DNA from: F23-B02 sp045599385
Lineage (GTDB): Bacteria; Bacillota; Clostridia; Oscillospirales; Oscillospiraceae
DNA length: 10,662 nt
Direction of reading: 5' to 3'
NCBI GenBank assembly: GCA_045599385.1
Contig: JAZRVW010000022.1
Span: forward strand, 1-10,662
Position 1 is the stretch's first letter; the number at the start of each line of letters is the position of its first letter. This document shows, in pieces, positions 1 through 6,671 of this stretch. The position numbers and the translations under genes were made by a program. The notes below the pieces were generated by a model. That model had not been told where the DNA came from. It did no database searches and saw only the letters and a list, made by a program, of their open reading frames with translations.

Positions 1-704
1 TCACCGTTGTGCTTTCGGACATCATCGGCGACCCTTTGGACATGATTGCCTCGGGTCCCGCCTATCCCGATTCAAGCACCTGCGAAGCGGCGCTCTGCAT
101 AGCGGAAAAATATAAGCTCAGGCTTTCGGATAAGGCCCTTGCGTGCCTTGAAACCGAAACGCCGAAGGAAATAGCAAACGTCAGCACAGTTGTCACGGGA
201 AGCGTGCGTGAGCTGTGCAGGGCAGCCGCCGATGCCTGCGAAAAGCTCGGCTACAAGGCTGAAATTCTGACAGACAGCCTCTGCTGTGAGGCGCGGGACG
301 CTGGCAGAATGCTGGCGGCAAAGGTGATGGAAAACGCGGACACAAAAAAGCCCCTTGCGTTTATCGCAGGCGGCGAAACCGTTGTGCATCTGACGGGCAA
401 AGGAAAGGGCGGACGCAATCAGGAAATCGCTCTGGCAGCCGCAGAGGGCATTTCGGGAACGGATAATGTCTGTGTGTTCTCCGTGGGCTCCGACGGAACT
501 GACGGCCCCACAGATGCCGCAGGCGGCTTCGCAGACGGCAATACGGAAAAATCACTTTCCGCCATGGGAATTTCCATAGCGGAGACGCTTAAGGAAAACG
601 ACGCCTACCACGCGCTTAAGGCGTGCGGCGGACTTATATTCACCGGCGCCACGGGAACAAACGTAAACGATGTTTCGGTGGCCCTGATTAAAACGGAGGA
701 GTAA
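1..704 (+). CDS. Glycerate 2-kinase, MOFRL family (5'-truncated by window edge)
   Basis: The visible part is the C-terminal half of a class II (MOFRL/GckA/TtuD-type) glycerate kinase, which phosphorylates D-glycerate to 2-phosphoglycerate in the cytoplasm, feeding glycolysis from glycerate or tartronate metabolism. The frame is open from base 3 and the gene begins outside the window; about 233 residues are visible, while the family is usually 400-450 residues. Seen directly: the family block LSDxxGDPLDxIASGP at the left edge, GGETVVHLTGKGKGGRNQE at about 367-423, the MOFRL signature SDGTDGPTDAAGG at about 487-525, and a C-terminal GATGTNVNDVSVALI. The GTG at position 9 is an internal valine, not a start. 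The ribosome binding site of the next gene (GGAGGA, 695-700) lies in its last codons and only 3 bp separate the two genes, so they are probably co-transcribed. The family assignment is firm; the physiological substrate is inferred from the family. Confidence 0.92.
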   Translation, partial: TVVLSDIIGDPLDMIASGPAYPDSSTCEAALCIAEKYKLRLSDKALACLETETPKEIANVSTVVTGSVRELCRAAADACEKLGYKAEILTDSLCCEARDAGRMLAAKVMENADTKKPLAFIAGGETVVHLTGKGKGGRNQEIALAAAEGISGTDNVCVFSVGSDGTDGPTDAAGGFADGNTEKSLSAMGISIAETLKENDAYHALKACGGLIFTGATGTNVNDVSVALIKTEE

Positions 705-707
705 AAA

Positions 708-1385
708 ATGAGTACGGGAATAGTTCTTTTATGTGTTCTTGGCGCGCTGATTCAGGCGGCCTTCATTGTCGTTGAGCACAGAGAAAAATACGTGGGCGCT
801 GTCTGCCTCAAGGGCAGTGCCTCCGTTGTGTTTGTAATCATCGGCGCAATAGCCTACGGCATGATGTCAAATTCCGCGTTTGCAAGGCTTGTTTTCATCG
901 GCCTTATTCTCGGCGCTGTGGGCGATGTTCTGCTTAACCTGCGCTTCGTGTTTGAAAAGGCGGGACAGAAGATTTTCCTGCTGGGCATCGCAGCCTTTCT
1001 CGCAGGTCACATTCTCTATCTTGCGGCGCTTGTTCCCCAGAGCGAAAATCTCTGGCTGTGCGTAATCATCGGCGCTGTCATTGCCGCCGCGATACTTGCC
1101 TACATCTTCAAGACCATGGAGGTCAAGACCGCCTTCAAGGTGTTCGGCATTTTCTACATCGGCGCGGTTGTCATCATGACTGCCATCGCCATCGGCAATC
1201 TCGTTGCCGCACCTGCAACGGCAACATGGCTTTACGCAATCGGCGCGGTGCTGTTCACCGTTTCCGACATTGTGCTTATCTTCAACACCTTCAGCGGCAC
1301 AACGAAATTCTCTCTGAGAATTACAAATCTGTCGCTGTACTACATCGGTCAGCTTCTCATTGCCTGCAGTCTGTTTTTTATCTGA
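708..1385 (+). CDS. YhhN/TMEM86-family integral membrane protein (lysoplasmalogenase-like)
   Basis: This 225-residue hydrophobic protein is built almost entirely of membrane helices (roughly eight) with very short loops, the usual size for the YhhN family. Family marks seen in order: GAVGDVLL at residues 69-76, FLAGHILYL at 97-105, SDIVLIFNTF at 186-195, and YYIGQLLIA near the C-terminus at 211-219. The conserved Asp residues in the GD and SD motifs belong to the proposed active site. Characterised eukaryotic and some bacterial relatives hydrolyse the vinyl-ether bond of lysoplasmalogens; many Clostridia make plasmalogens, so that role is plausible but unproven here. The ATG start follows GGAGGA with 7-nt spacing. 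It appears to be the second gene of a unit with the upstream glycerate kinase, though no metabolic link between the two is evident. No terminator hairpin is seen directly after the stop. Confidence 0.85.
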   Translation: MSTGIVLLCVLGALIQAAFIVVEHREKYVGAVCLKGSASVVFVIIGAIAYGMMSNSAFARLVFIGLILGAVGDVLLNLRFVFEKAGQKIFLLGIAAFLAGHILYLAALVPQSENLWLCVIIGAVIAAAILAYIFKTMEVKTAFKVFGIFYIGAVVIMTAIAIGNLVAAPATATWLYAIGAVLFTVSDIVLIFNTFSGTTKFSLRITNLSLYYIGQLLIACSLFFI

Positions 1386-1398
1386 GCTGAAAGCAGAT
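1382..1398 (+). repeat. Short direct repeat, copy A (just after a stop codon)
   Basis: A 17-bp sequence (CTGAGCTGAAAGCAGAT) spans the stop codon of the YhhN-family gene. It recurs at 2083-2099 with a single mismatch, again spanning a stop codon, so the pair flanks the zinc-ribbon gene and its promoter. The function is unknown. Confidence 0.55.
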
Positions 1399-1402
1399 AA
1401 TA

Positions 1403-1431
1403 TTGACTTTTCCTGCCGACAAAACTAAAAT
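1403..1431 (+). promoter_or_regulatory. Sigma-A-like promoter for the zinc-ribbon protein gene
   Basis: TTGACT (1403-1408), a 17-bp spacer, then TAAAAT (1426-1431): five of six consensus bases in each box. Transcription would start near 1438, leaving a leader of about 45 nt that is A-rich and holds the AAGGA ribosome binding site (1470-1474), 9 nt before the ATG at 1484. This makes the zinc-ribbon gene an independent unit from the pair upstream. Confidence 0.75.
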
Positions 1432-1483
1432 ATACGAAAAGAATTAAAGTTACAAAATACAGAAAAAGAAAGGAAATCCTGCC

Positions 1484-2086
1484 ATGTTTTGCTCTTATTG
1501 CGGCAACAAGGTTCCGGATAATGCAAAGTTCTGCAATAAATGCGGCGCTTCGCTCGTTTCCGCACCCGTAGACGCTCCCGTTTACAAGGCACCCGAACAG
1601 CCCGCATATTCCGCGCCCCAGCAGCCCTCTTATTCCGCACCCGTACAGCCTGCATATTCCTCACCTGCGGTACAGAACAGTCTGACCGCGGGAAGTATTG
1701 CAATGGCAATCTGCGCAATAGTCGCCTTTGCCATGCTGCTGCTGCCGTGGGTTGACTTGGGCTGGGGCTTAACCCTCAGCTACTTTGAACTGATGGATGC
1801 TTCCGGAGAGGCAGGCTACTTCTTTGATGAGGCAGACACCATGAATGTTATTATGATATGCTGCCTCATTGTCTTCGGCATACTCGAACTGTTTACAATC
1901 ATCAAGGGCTTTATGAACAGCGGAAAAGGCGCTGGTATAGGCGCAGGTGTTTTCGGCATGCTCATGGTACTGGCACTTATGATATACACCGAATTTGAAA
2001 TGGATATCTTCGGTGTAGGCGTATATCTCTTCTTTGCAATGTCCCTTGCATTGCTTATCATTGCCGCCGCTAAGAAAAACGGCTGA
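1484..2086 (+). CDS. Zinc-ribbon, proline-rich, multi-TM membrane protein of unknown function
   Basis: The 200-residue protein has three parts. Residues 1-22 are a zinc ribbon of the type found at the N-terminus of many Bacillota membrane proteins: CSYC at 3-6 and CNKC at 17-20 supply four zinc ligands. Residues 27-64 are a Pro/Tyr/Gln-rich linker containing three tandem octapeptides (APxQPxYS). Residues 71-195 hold about four membrane helices (near 71-90, 119-140, 149-168 and 176-195), with an acidic loop between the first two. The ribbon should be cytoplasmic because there is no signal peptide. It has its own promoter (1403-1431) and terminator (2111-2151), and its neighbours do not suggest a role. 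Proteins of this plan are very common in gut Clostridia and mostly uncharacterised; I do not recognise a specific function. Confidence 0.85.
   Translation: MFCSYCGNKVPDNAKFCNKCGASLVSAPVDAPVYKAPEQPAYSAPQQPSYSAPVQPAYSSPAVQNSLTAGSIAMAICAIVAFAMLLLPWVDLGWGLTLSYFELMDASGEAGYFFDEADTMNVIMICCLIVFGILELFTIIKGFMNSGKGAGIGAGVFGMLMVLALMIYTEFEMDIFGVGVYLFFAMSLALLIIAAAKKNG
1589..1660 (+). repeat. Three tandem 24-bp coding repeats (octapeptide APxQPxYS)
   Basis: Three consecutive 24-bp units encode APEQPAYS, APQQPSYS and APVQPAYS (residues 36-59 of the zinc-ribbon protein), followed by a decayed fourth start (SPAV). The units stay in frame, so gain or loss of copies would only change linker length. Such repeats often vary in number between strains. 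Confidence 0.8.
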
Positions 2087-2099
2087 GCTGAAAACAGAT
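2083..2099 (+). repeat. Short direct repeat, copy B (just after a stop codon)
   Basis: CTGAGCTGAAAACAGAT spans the stop codon of the zinc-ribbon gene and matches 1382-1398 at 16 of 17 positions. The two copies bracket the zinc-ribbon gene together with its promoter. Confidence 0.55.
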
Positions 2100-2110
2100 G
2101 ACGTAACAGA

Positions 2111-2151
2111 AAATCTCCTCCGATTGAGAGTTCAATCGGAGGAGATTTTTT
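2111..2151 (+). terminator. Rho-independent terminator shared by convergent genes
   Basis: A perfect 17-bp stem (2111-2127 with 2132-2148) and a 4-nt loop (GAGT). On the + strand the right arm runs into six T residues (2146-2151), a strong terminator for the zinc-ribbon gene. On the - strand the hairpin follows the stop codon of the lipoprotein gene (2152-2150) but the T-run is short (four T), so termination there may be weaker. The stop codon of the - strand gene lies inside the + strand T-run, so the two genes are packed tail to tail. Confidence 0.9.
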
Positions 2152-3727
2152 ATCCAATAGCTTCTGTTTTGTAGATGAAAATTACGGAGGAGGTGGCTTT
2201 TTCGGTGCGCTGTGTGAAGATGTCGTACTCCTGACCGAAGTCAAGCCATTCCTTCATTCTCAGGGCAAGGTGCTCTGCCTGCGCCTCGGAAAGAGAGGAG
2301 AGGTCGGTGAATTTTTCGGTAATCTTCATGATGCTTTCCATGGTGTCGCCGCTGAGCAGAGCTTCAAAGCTGTCAAGAGTTTCGCGGCTGTCCTTGAGTA
2401 TTTCCACAAGGCTGCGCAGACGCGTCACCGTTTCGGGAAGCTTGTCCACGGAGGCCTTGAGCTCGGGAACGGCCAGGTCTTTCCGCAGACTGTCCACGAT
2501 GGAAATAAGCTGAATTGCGTCGCCTGAAAGTCCTGCGAGATGACCGATATTCGCGTCAAAGCGGGACAGCAGATTCATAAGGTTTGAAAACTCGGTGCTG
2601 CCGAGGATTTTTTCAATGCCGCTTGCGTTAACGCTTTCAAGCTCGCCCACAAGCCTTTCCATGAGGGCAAGGTTTTCGTCGGTGATGTATTTGTCCATGA
2701 GCTCAAGCAGTCCGCGGTTTTCGTTGTAGAGCGTGCTGGCCTCGCCCACGGCGGAAAGCAGCTTTTCGGCCTGCGCCGCGCCGCCGTAAAGCATCTGCAT
2801 AAGCTGCTGAATGTCCATATCCGAGAATGAGCCCAGCAGGGCTTCGATTTCCGCAAGGGCGGTCTTGAGCCCCTCAACACCGTCAAGCGCACCCTCGCCG
2901 CCGAGAGCGAAAACGGAGGAGAAGGGTACTGCGGCAAACATCATGTTGCTGACGGAGAAGCTTTCAACGTCGGCGCTGACGGAATATTCGGTTTTGGTTA
3001 TGGCGTCGCCGAGAAGCTGAATGGGCAGACTGCCGAGTGCAAGGCTGTCGTTCATTCCGGGAATGCCCGCAAAGAACACAAGCTTGCGGGAGCCGTCGCC
3101 GAGAATGGCGGCGTTTTCGGTTATGACGTTTTCAAAGCTCTCCTCGGGAAGAATCATGCCGCCGACAAAAAGAATGGGGCAGGTGATTTGTGCCGCTTTT
3201 CCGCCCACGTTGACGGTTTTGGCAAGGCTGTTTTCAACATCGATTTCGATTCTGACGTTTCCGCTTTTGCCCGCAAGCTTGTCATAGCTGATTTCCTTGC
3301 CGTCGAGGAAGTATTTTATGCTGATTTCAACGGGAGGGGTTTCGCTTGCGGTGCCGCTGTAATAGAGGTCTGTGCCCTCCATGTCCCAGTACATGTGACC
3401 GTCCTCATAGACGGGCTCGGTGAAGGTTTTGACGTCGCTTATATCGGAGAGGCTTGTAATGTCCTCAACCCTGACCTGAGGAAGCTCCGTGTGTATGCGG
3501 TCGGTGACGTTCACGCCTGAAATGCTGCCGTCGGGACGGAGATTGACATATACGGACTCCTCCTTGTAAACGGGGGTGTTGGAAAGCGCAAAGGTCTGGT
3601 GAGGAACAGGAGATTCCGCCGCCTCTTTCTCCTTGTCCTTTTCGGTTTCTTTTCCGCCGCAGGCTGAAAAGAGCATGAGCGCGGCAAGAAGCAGGCATAT
3701 AAGCCTGACCGTATTTTTCTTATTCAT
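2150..3727 (-). CDS. Large predicted lipoprotein, partner of the MMPL transporter
   Basis: A 525-residue exported lipoprotein of unknown function. The start is set at ATG 3727 because the next residues form a lipoprotein signal peptide (MNKKN, hydrophobic core, then FSAC with lipidated Cys23) and GGAGG lies 10 nt upstream; the frame stays open to 3841, but that stretch overlaps the transporter and is not signal-like. After a charged linker rich in Lys/Glu comes a beta-rich segment (residues about 45-270, with VYVNLRPDGSISGV and a later IKYFLDGKEISY block), then a long helical, leucine-rich region (about 290-500) that could form coiled coils, and a short C-terminal strand (SSVIFIYKTEAIG). The layout resembles the extracellular domains that accompany MMPL or YhgE/Pip-type membrane proteins in Bacillota. 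Its start overlaps the transporter stop by 8 bp (ATGAATAA), implying translational coupling, so a joint export or envelope role is likely. Substrate unknown. Confidence 0.82.
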   Translation of the reverse strand: MNKKNTVRLICLLLAALMLFSACGGKETEKDKEKEAAESPVPHQTFALSNTPVYKEESVYVNLRPDGSISGVNVTDRIHTELPQVRVEDITSLSDISDVKTFTEPVYEDGHMYWDMEGTDLYYSGTASETPPVEISIKYFLDGKEISYDKLAGKSGNVRIEIDVENSLAKTVNVGGKAAQITCPILFVGGMILPEESFENVITENAAILGDGSRKLVFFAGIPGMNDSLALGSLPIQLLGDAITKTEYSVSADVESFSVSNMMFAAVPFSSVFALGGEGALDGVEGLKTALAEIEALLGSFSDMDIQQLMQMLYGGAAQAEKLLSAVGEASTLYNENRGLLELMDKYITDENLALMERLVGELESVNASGIEKILGSTEFSNLMNLLSRFDANIGHLAGLSGDAIQLISIVDSLRKDLAVPELKASVDKLPETVTRLRSLVEILKDSRETLDSFEALLSGDTMESIMKITEKFTDLSSLSEAQAEHLALRMKEWLDFGQEYDIFTQRTEKATSSVIFIYKTEAIG

Positions 3728-5798
3728 GGTGATAAAGCCTCCAGGTAGGTGTGGTTTTGCAGATGAACCTCTCACAGACGCAGAGCACGGGGGAGAGGAA
3801 CAGCATGATGACGCATTCGCTGATGATGGCGCCGCGTGCAAGGAGAATGCACATTCCGCGCACGATGTTTATGTCGCAGAAAAGGTACACGCCGAAGGTG
3901 ACAACGAAAAATACCATTGCGCTCTGGAAAATGGACTTTTCCGCAGTTTCCGCCGCGGCGAAGATTGCTTCCTCCCGCGGCAGATGTGTAAGCTCCTCGC
4001 GGAAGCGCGTTGTGAGAAGAATTGCGTAGTCAACGGTGGCGCCGAGCTGAATGCAGTTGATTACCGTGGGGTCAACGAAGGACACGGTTGTACCCATGAT
4101 TGCGGAAATGGAGAGATTGAGCCATATCGCAAGCTCAATGGTAAGCACGAGGATTACGGGAAGCGACGGGGATTTGAAGACGATTGCGATGAGAATGAAG
4201 ATTGCGATTACAGACAGCACCGCGGTCACGGCAAAGTCGCGGTCGGTGGTGTCCATAAGCCCCTGGGTGATTGCGCCCTCACCCGTTATATAGGCGTCGG
4301 GGTCGCAGGCCTTGACGATTTCGTCCATCTCCTTAAGCTGACGGGTAAGCTCGGGAGTTGCGGGGCTGTACTCGGAGTTGACCATGATGAGCTGCCGTCC
4401 GTCCTGCTTGCAGAGCTCAAGCACCTCGTCGGGAATGATGCTGTCGGGAATGCCGGGACCCACAAGACTGTTGTAGGCAAGGATATAGCTTATGCCCTCA
4501 AGCTTTTCGAGCTTGTGCTCCATCTGAATGAGCTTTTCGTCGGGAATTGAATCGTCAACGATGACAAACTGTGTGCTTGCCATGCCGAAGTCGGTTTTCA
4601 GCTTGCCAATGCCCTCGATTGAGGTCATATAGGAGGGCAGCGCTCTGTCCATGCTGTAATATTTGTCAACGCTGCTTTGCAGGAAATAGGTTGGGACAAG
4701 CAGAATAAGGAAGATTACGGCAAAAACGCGGCGGTGCCTGACGGTAAATCTGTTTATGCCCGTAAAGCTCGGTATGTAGCTTTTGTGGGTGTATTTTGCC
4801 ATGGGCTCCTCGAAGATAAGGAGAATGGCGGGGAGAACGAAAACAACGGTGAGTATGCCGAAAACAACGCCCTTTGCCATGACAAAGCCGATGTCAAAGC
4901 CGAGCCTCAGCCGCATGAAGCACAGAGCCGCAAAGCCGAAAACCGTTGTGAGTGAGCTGCCGAGCAGGGCGGTGAAGGATTTTGCCACAGCCTCCGCCAT
5001 GGCTTCCTCGCGGCTTTCAAAACGCTCCTTTTCCTCGGCGTATCGGTCAATGAGGAAGATGGAATAGTCCATGGTGACGCCCATCTGCAAAATTGCGGCA
5101 ACGCACTGGGTTATAAAGGAAATCTCACCCATGAAGAAGTTTGTGCCCATGTTGTAGATGACCGCAAGACCGAGTGTGCCGAGAATTACAAAGGGCTGCA
5201 GCCAGGATTTCATCATAACCGTCATGACGGCGAGGGCAAGGAAAACCGCAACGGCAATGTAAATGGGGGCCTGGGTGTCCGCAAGCTCATGGGTGTCGTC
5301 AACCATGACGGAAATGCCGCTGAGGAAGGTTTTGCCGTCAAGAAGCTTCTTGATTTCGCCTATGGCCTCAAGGTCGGAGCCCTCGTTGCCCTCAGAGTTT
5401 TCGTAGCGCACCAGCATCATGGTCTTGCTGCCGTCCTCGGAGTAAAAAACGTCCTTCATTATATCGGGCAGAATGTCGGCGGGAATGCCGATGTCGGCAA
5501 TGGTGTCCACCCAGATTACAGAGGCAACGTGGTCAATTTCAAGTATTTCGTTTTTGAGTGCCGCCGTCTGCTTCGGGGACATATTCTCCGTAATGACGAT
5601 GGATATGCCCGCGGTGTCAAAGCTTTCGTCAAGTATGGCCTCGCCCTGCATGGACTCAAGGTCCTCGGGGAGATAGGACAGAATGTCATAGTTGACACCC
5701 GTGGTGAAGAAGCCTATGGCGGCGGGTATTACAAGGAGCAGAGCAATCAGAAGCACAAGCTTCGGATTTCTCGCTTCCCATAAAGCGATTTTTTTCAA
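3720..5798 (-). CDS. MMPL/RND-superfamily transporter
   Basis: A cytoplasmic-membrane protein of about 692 residues with two homologous halves, each one N-terminal helix, a large extracytoplasmic loop and a five-helix bundle, as in MMPL/YdfJ-type RND proteins that move lipids, hydrophobic peptides or drugs using the proton gradient. The diagnostic Gly-x3-Asp-Tyr motif occurs once per half: GVTMDYSIFLIDRYAEE (Asp244-Tyr245) and GATVDYAILLTTRFREE (Asp590-Tyr591); these are the proton-relay residues of the family. Start choice: TTG 5798 has GAGGTG five bases upstream and yields MKKIALWEARNPK, a typical N-terminus. An ATG at 5819 in the same frame has no ribosome binding site and sits only a few bases from the predicted transcription start. 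The lipoprotein gene overlaps its 3' end. Unusually, no TetR or MarR regulator is adjacent, unlike many clostridial MMPL loci. Family certain; substrate unknown. Confidence 0.9.
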   Translation of the reverse strand: MKKIALWEARNPKLVLLIALLLVIPAAIGFFTTGVNYDILSYLPEDLESMQGEAILDESFDTAGISIVITENMSPKQTAALKNEILEIDHVASVIWVDTIADIGIPADILPDIMKDVFYSEDGSKTMMLVRYENSEGNEGSDLEAIGEIKKLLDGKTFLSGISVMVDDTHELADTQAPIYIAVAVFLALAVMTVMMKSWLQPFVILGTLGLAVIYNMGTNFFMGEISFITQCVAAILQMGVTMDYSIFLIDRYAEEKERFESREEAMAEAVAKSFTALLGSSLTTVFGFAALCFMRLRLGFDIGFVMAKGVVFGILTVVFVLPAILLIFEEPMAKYTHKSYIPSFTGINRFTVRHRRVFAVIFLILLVPTYFLQSSVDKYYSMDRALPSYMTSIEGIGKLKTDFGMASTQFVIVDDSIPDEKLIQMEHKLEKLEGISYILAYNSLVGPGIPDSIIPDEVLELCKQDGRQLIMVNSEYSPATPELTRQLKEMDEIVKACDPDAYITGEGAITQGLMDTTDRDFAVTAVLSVIAIFILIAIVFKSPSLPVILVLTIELAIWLNLSISAIMGTTVSFVDPTVINCIQLGATVDYAILLTTRFREELTHLPREEAIFAAAETAEKSIFQSAMVFFVVTFGVYLFCDINIVRGMCILLARGAIISECVIMLFLSPVLCVCERFICKTTPTWRLYHHE

Positions 5799-5832
5799 GA
5801 TTACACCTCGAAGCTGCATAGTCTAATTAAAC

Positions 5833-5861
5833 ATTTTAACTCAAAGTGAACGATATTTCAA
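5833..5861 (-). promoter_or_regulatory. Sigma-A-like promoter for the MMPL-lipoprotein operon
   Basis: On the - strand, TTGAAA (5861-5856), a 17-bp spacer and TAAAAT (5838-5833). Transcription would start near 5826. That leaves almost no leader for an ATG at 5819 but about 28 nt for the TTG at 5798, which supports the latter as the start. Confidence 0.75.
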
Positions 5862-5896
5862 CCGTAATGCGCTTAAAACTATAATTTACCGCGTTA

Positions 5897-5925
5897 TTGA
5901 AATAAGCGGCGGAGCGTGGTAAAAT
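5897..5925 (+). promoter_or_regulatory. Sigma-A-like promoter for the racemase operon
   Basis: TTGAAA (5897-5902), a 17-bp spacer and TAAAAT (5920-5925), with start near 5932. The two back-to-back promoters have identical -35 and -10 boxes and their -35 boxes are 35 bp apart; the extended TTGAAATA forms an exact 8-bp inverted repeat with 5854-5861. A regulator bound between them could control both operons, but none is coded nearby. Confidence 0.75.
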
Positions 5926-5957
5926 CATATATCATAAAGCGTTTCAGGGTGAAGACT

Positions 5958-6671
5958 ATGATTAATTCACGCAAGGTAATCGGAATAATCGGCGGCATGG
6001 GCCCCATGGCAACGGCTGACCTCTTTAAAAAAATCGTGGAGAAGACCGAAGCCGCCTGTGACCGTGAGCACCTGCACATTCTCATTGACAACAATACTGA
6101 CATTCCCGACCGCACCGCCTGCATTCTCGCAGGCTCCGACGAGCCCGCAAAATATATGCTGGAATCGGCGCAGAGACTTGAGAAAACGGGCGCCGATTTG
6201 CTGATAATTCCCTGCAACACCGCCCACTTTTTCCACGGAAAAGTGGCGGAGGGCTGCGGAATACCCGTTCTGCACATGCCGGAGGAAACCGCAAGGACGG
6301 CAGCGGAGGCGGGCATAAAATGCGCGGGACTTCTTGCCACCGACGGAACGGTGCAGAGCGGAGTTTACGATGTGATTTTCGCAAAGTACGGCATTGAGCT
6401 TATAAAACCCGACTCCGACGGGCAGAAAAAGCTTATGCACATGATATATGATGAGGTCAAGGCGGGAAAGCCTGCGGACACCGCGGCGCTTGACAGCACG
6501 CTTGACAGCATGGAAAAAGCGGGCTGTGAGGCGTTTATACTGGGCTGCACCGAGCTTCCCATTGCCTACGCGGGCAATACGGAGCGCCGCTTCCTCGACC
6601 CCACATCAATTCTTGCGGAGGCGGCAATTATCGCCGCAGGCGGAAAGGTAAAAACTGAGGTGAAGATATGA
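5958..6671 (+). CDS. Aspartate/glutamate racemase family protein
   Basis: A 237-residue cytosolic protein of the Asp/Glu racemase superfamily, which interconverts amino-acid enantiomers without PLP by a two-cysteine mechanism. Both catalytic cysteines are present: Cys86 in IPCNTAHFF and Cys197 in LGCTELPIAY. The N-terminal IGIIGGMGPMATADLF is the aspartate-racemase form of the motif, so D-aspartate formation is the best guess; glutamate or a related substrate cannot be excluded. Start: ATG 5958 follows AGGGTG with 6-nt spacing. An in-frame GTG at 5916 is rejected because it lies between the predicted -35 and -10 boxes, upstream of transcription start. The stop overlaps the start of the next gene (ATGA), indicating translational coupling. 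D-Asp is used in some Gram-positive peptidoglycan cross-bridges, but no ligase for that is in view. Confidence 0.9.
   Translation: MINSRKVIGIIGGMGPMATADLFKKIVEKTEAACDREHLHILIDNNTDIPDRTACILAGSDEPAKYMLESAQRLEKTGADLLIIPCNTAHFFHGKVAEGCGIPVLHMPEETARTAAEAGIKCAGLLATDGTVQSGVYDVIFAKYGIELIKPDSDGQKKLMHMIYDEVKAGKPADTAALDSTLDSMEKAGCEAFILGCTELPIAYAGNTERRFLDPTSILAEAAIIAAGGKVKTEVKI

Noticed and set aside
3728..3841. 38-residue N-terminal extension of the MMPL-partner lipoprotein
   Set aside because: It would bury the lipoprotein signal peptide behind a Cys/Ser-rich stretch and overlap the transporter gene. ATG 3727 has a good GGAGG site and a proper signal sequence directly after it.
3633..4550. Long + strand open frame (305 codons) antisense to the MMPL transporter and the lipoprotein start
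   Set aside because: It lies wholly opposite well-supported genes, has no ribosome binding site, and its translation is a low-complexity His/Asp/Gly-rich sequence with no recognisable domain. It is a by-product of the codon usage on the other strand.
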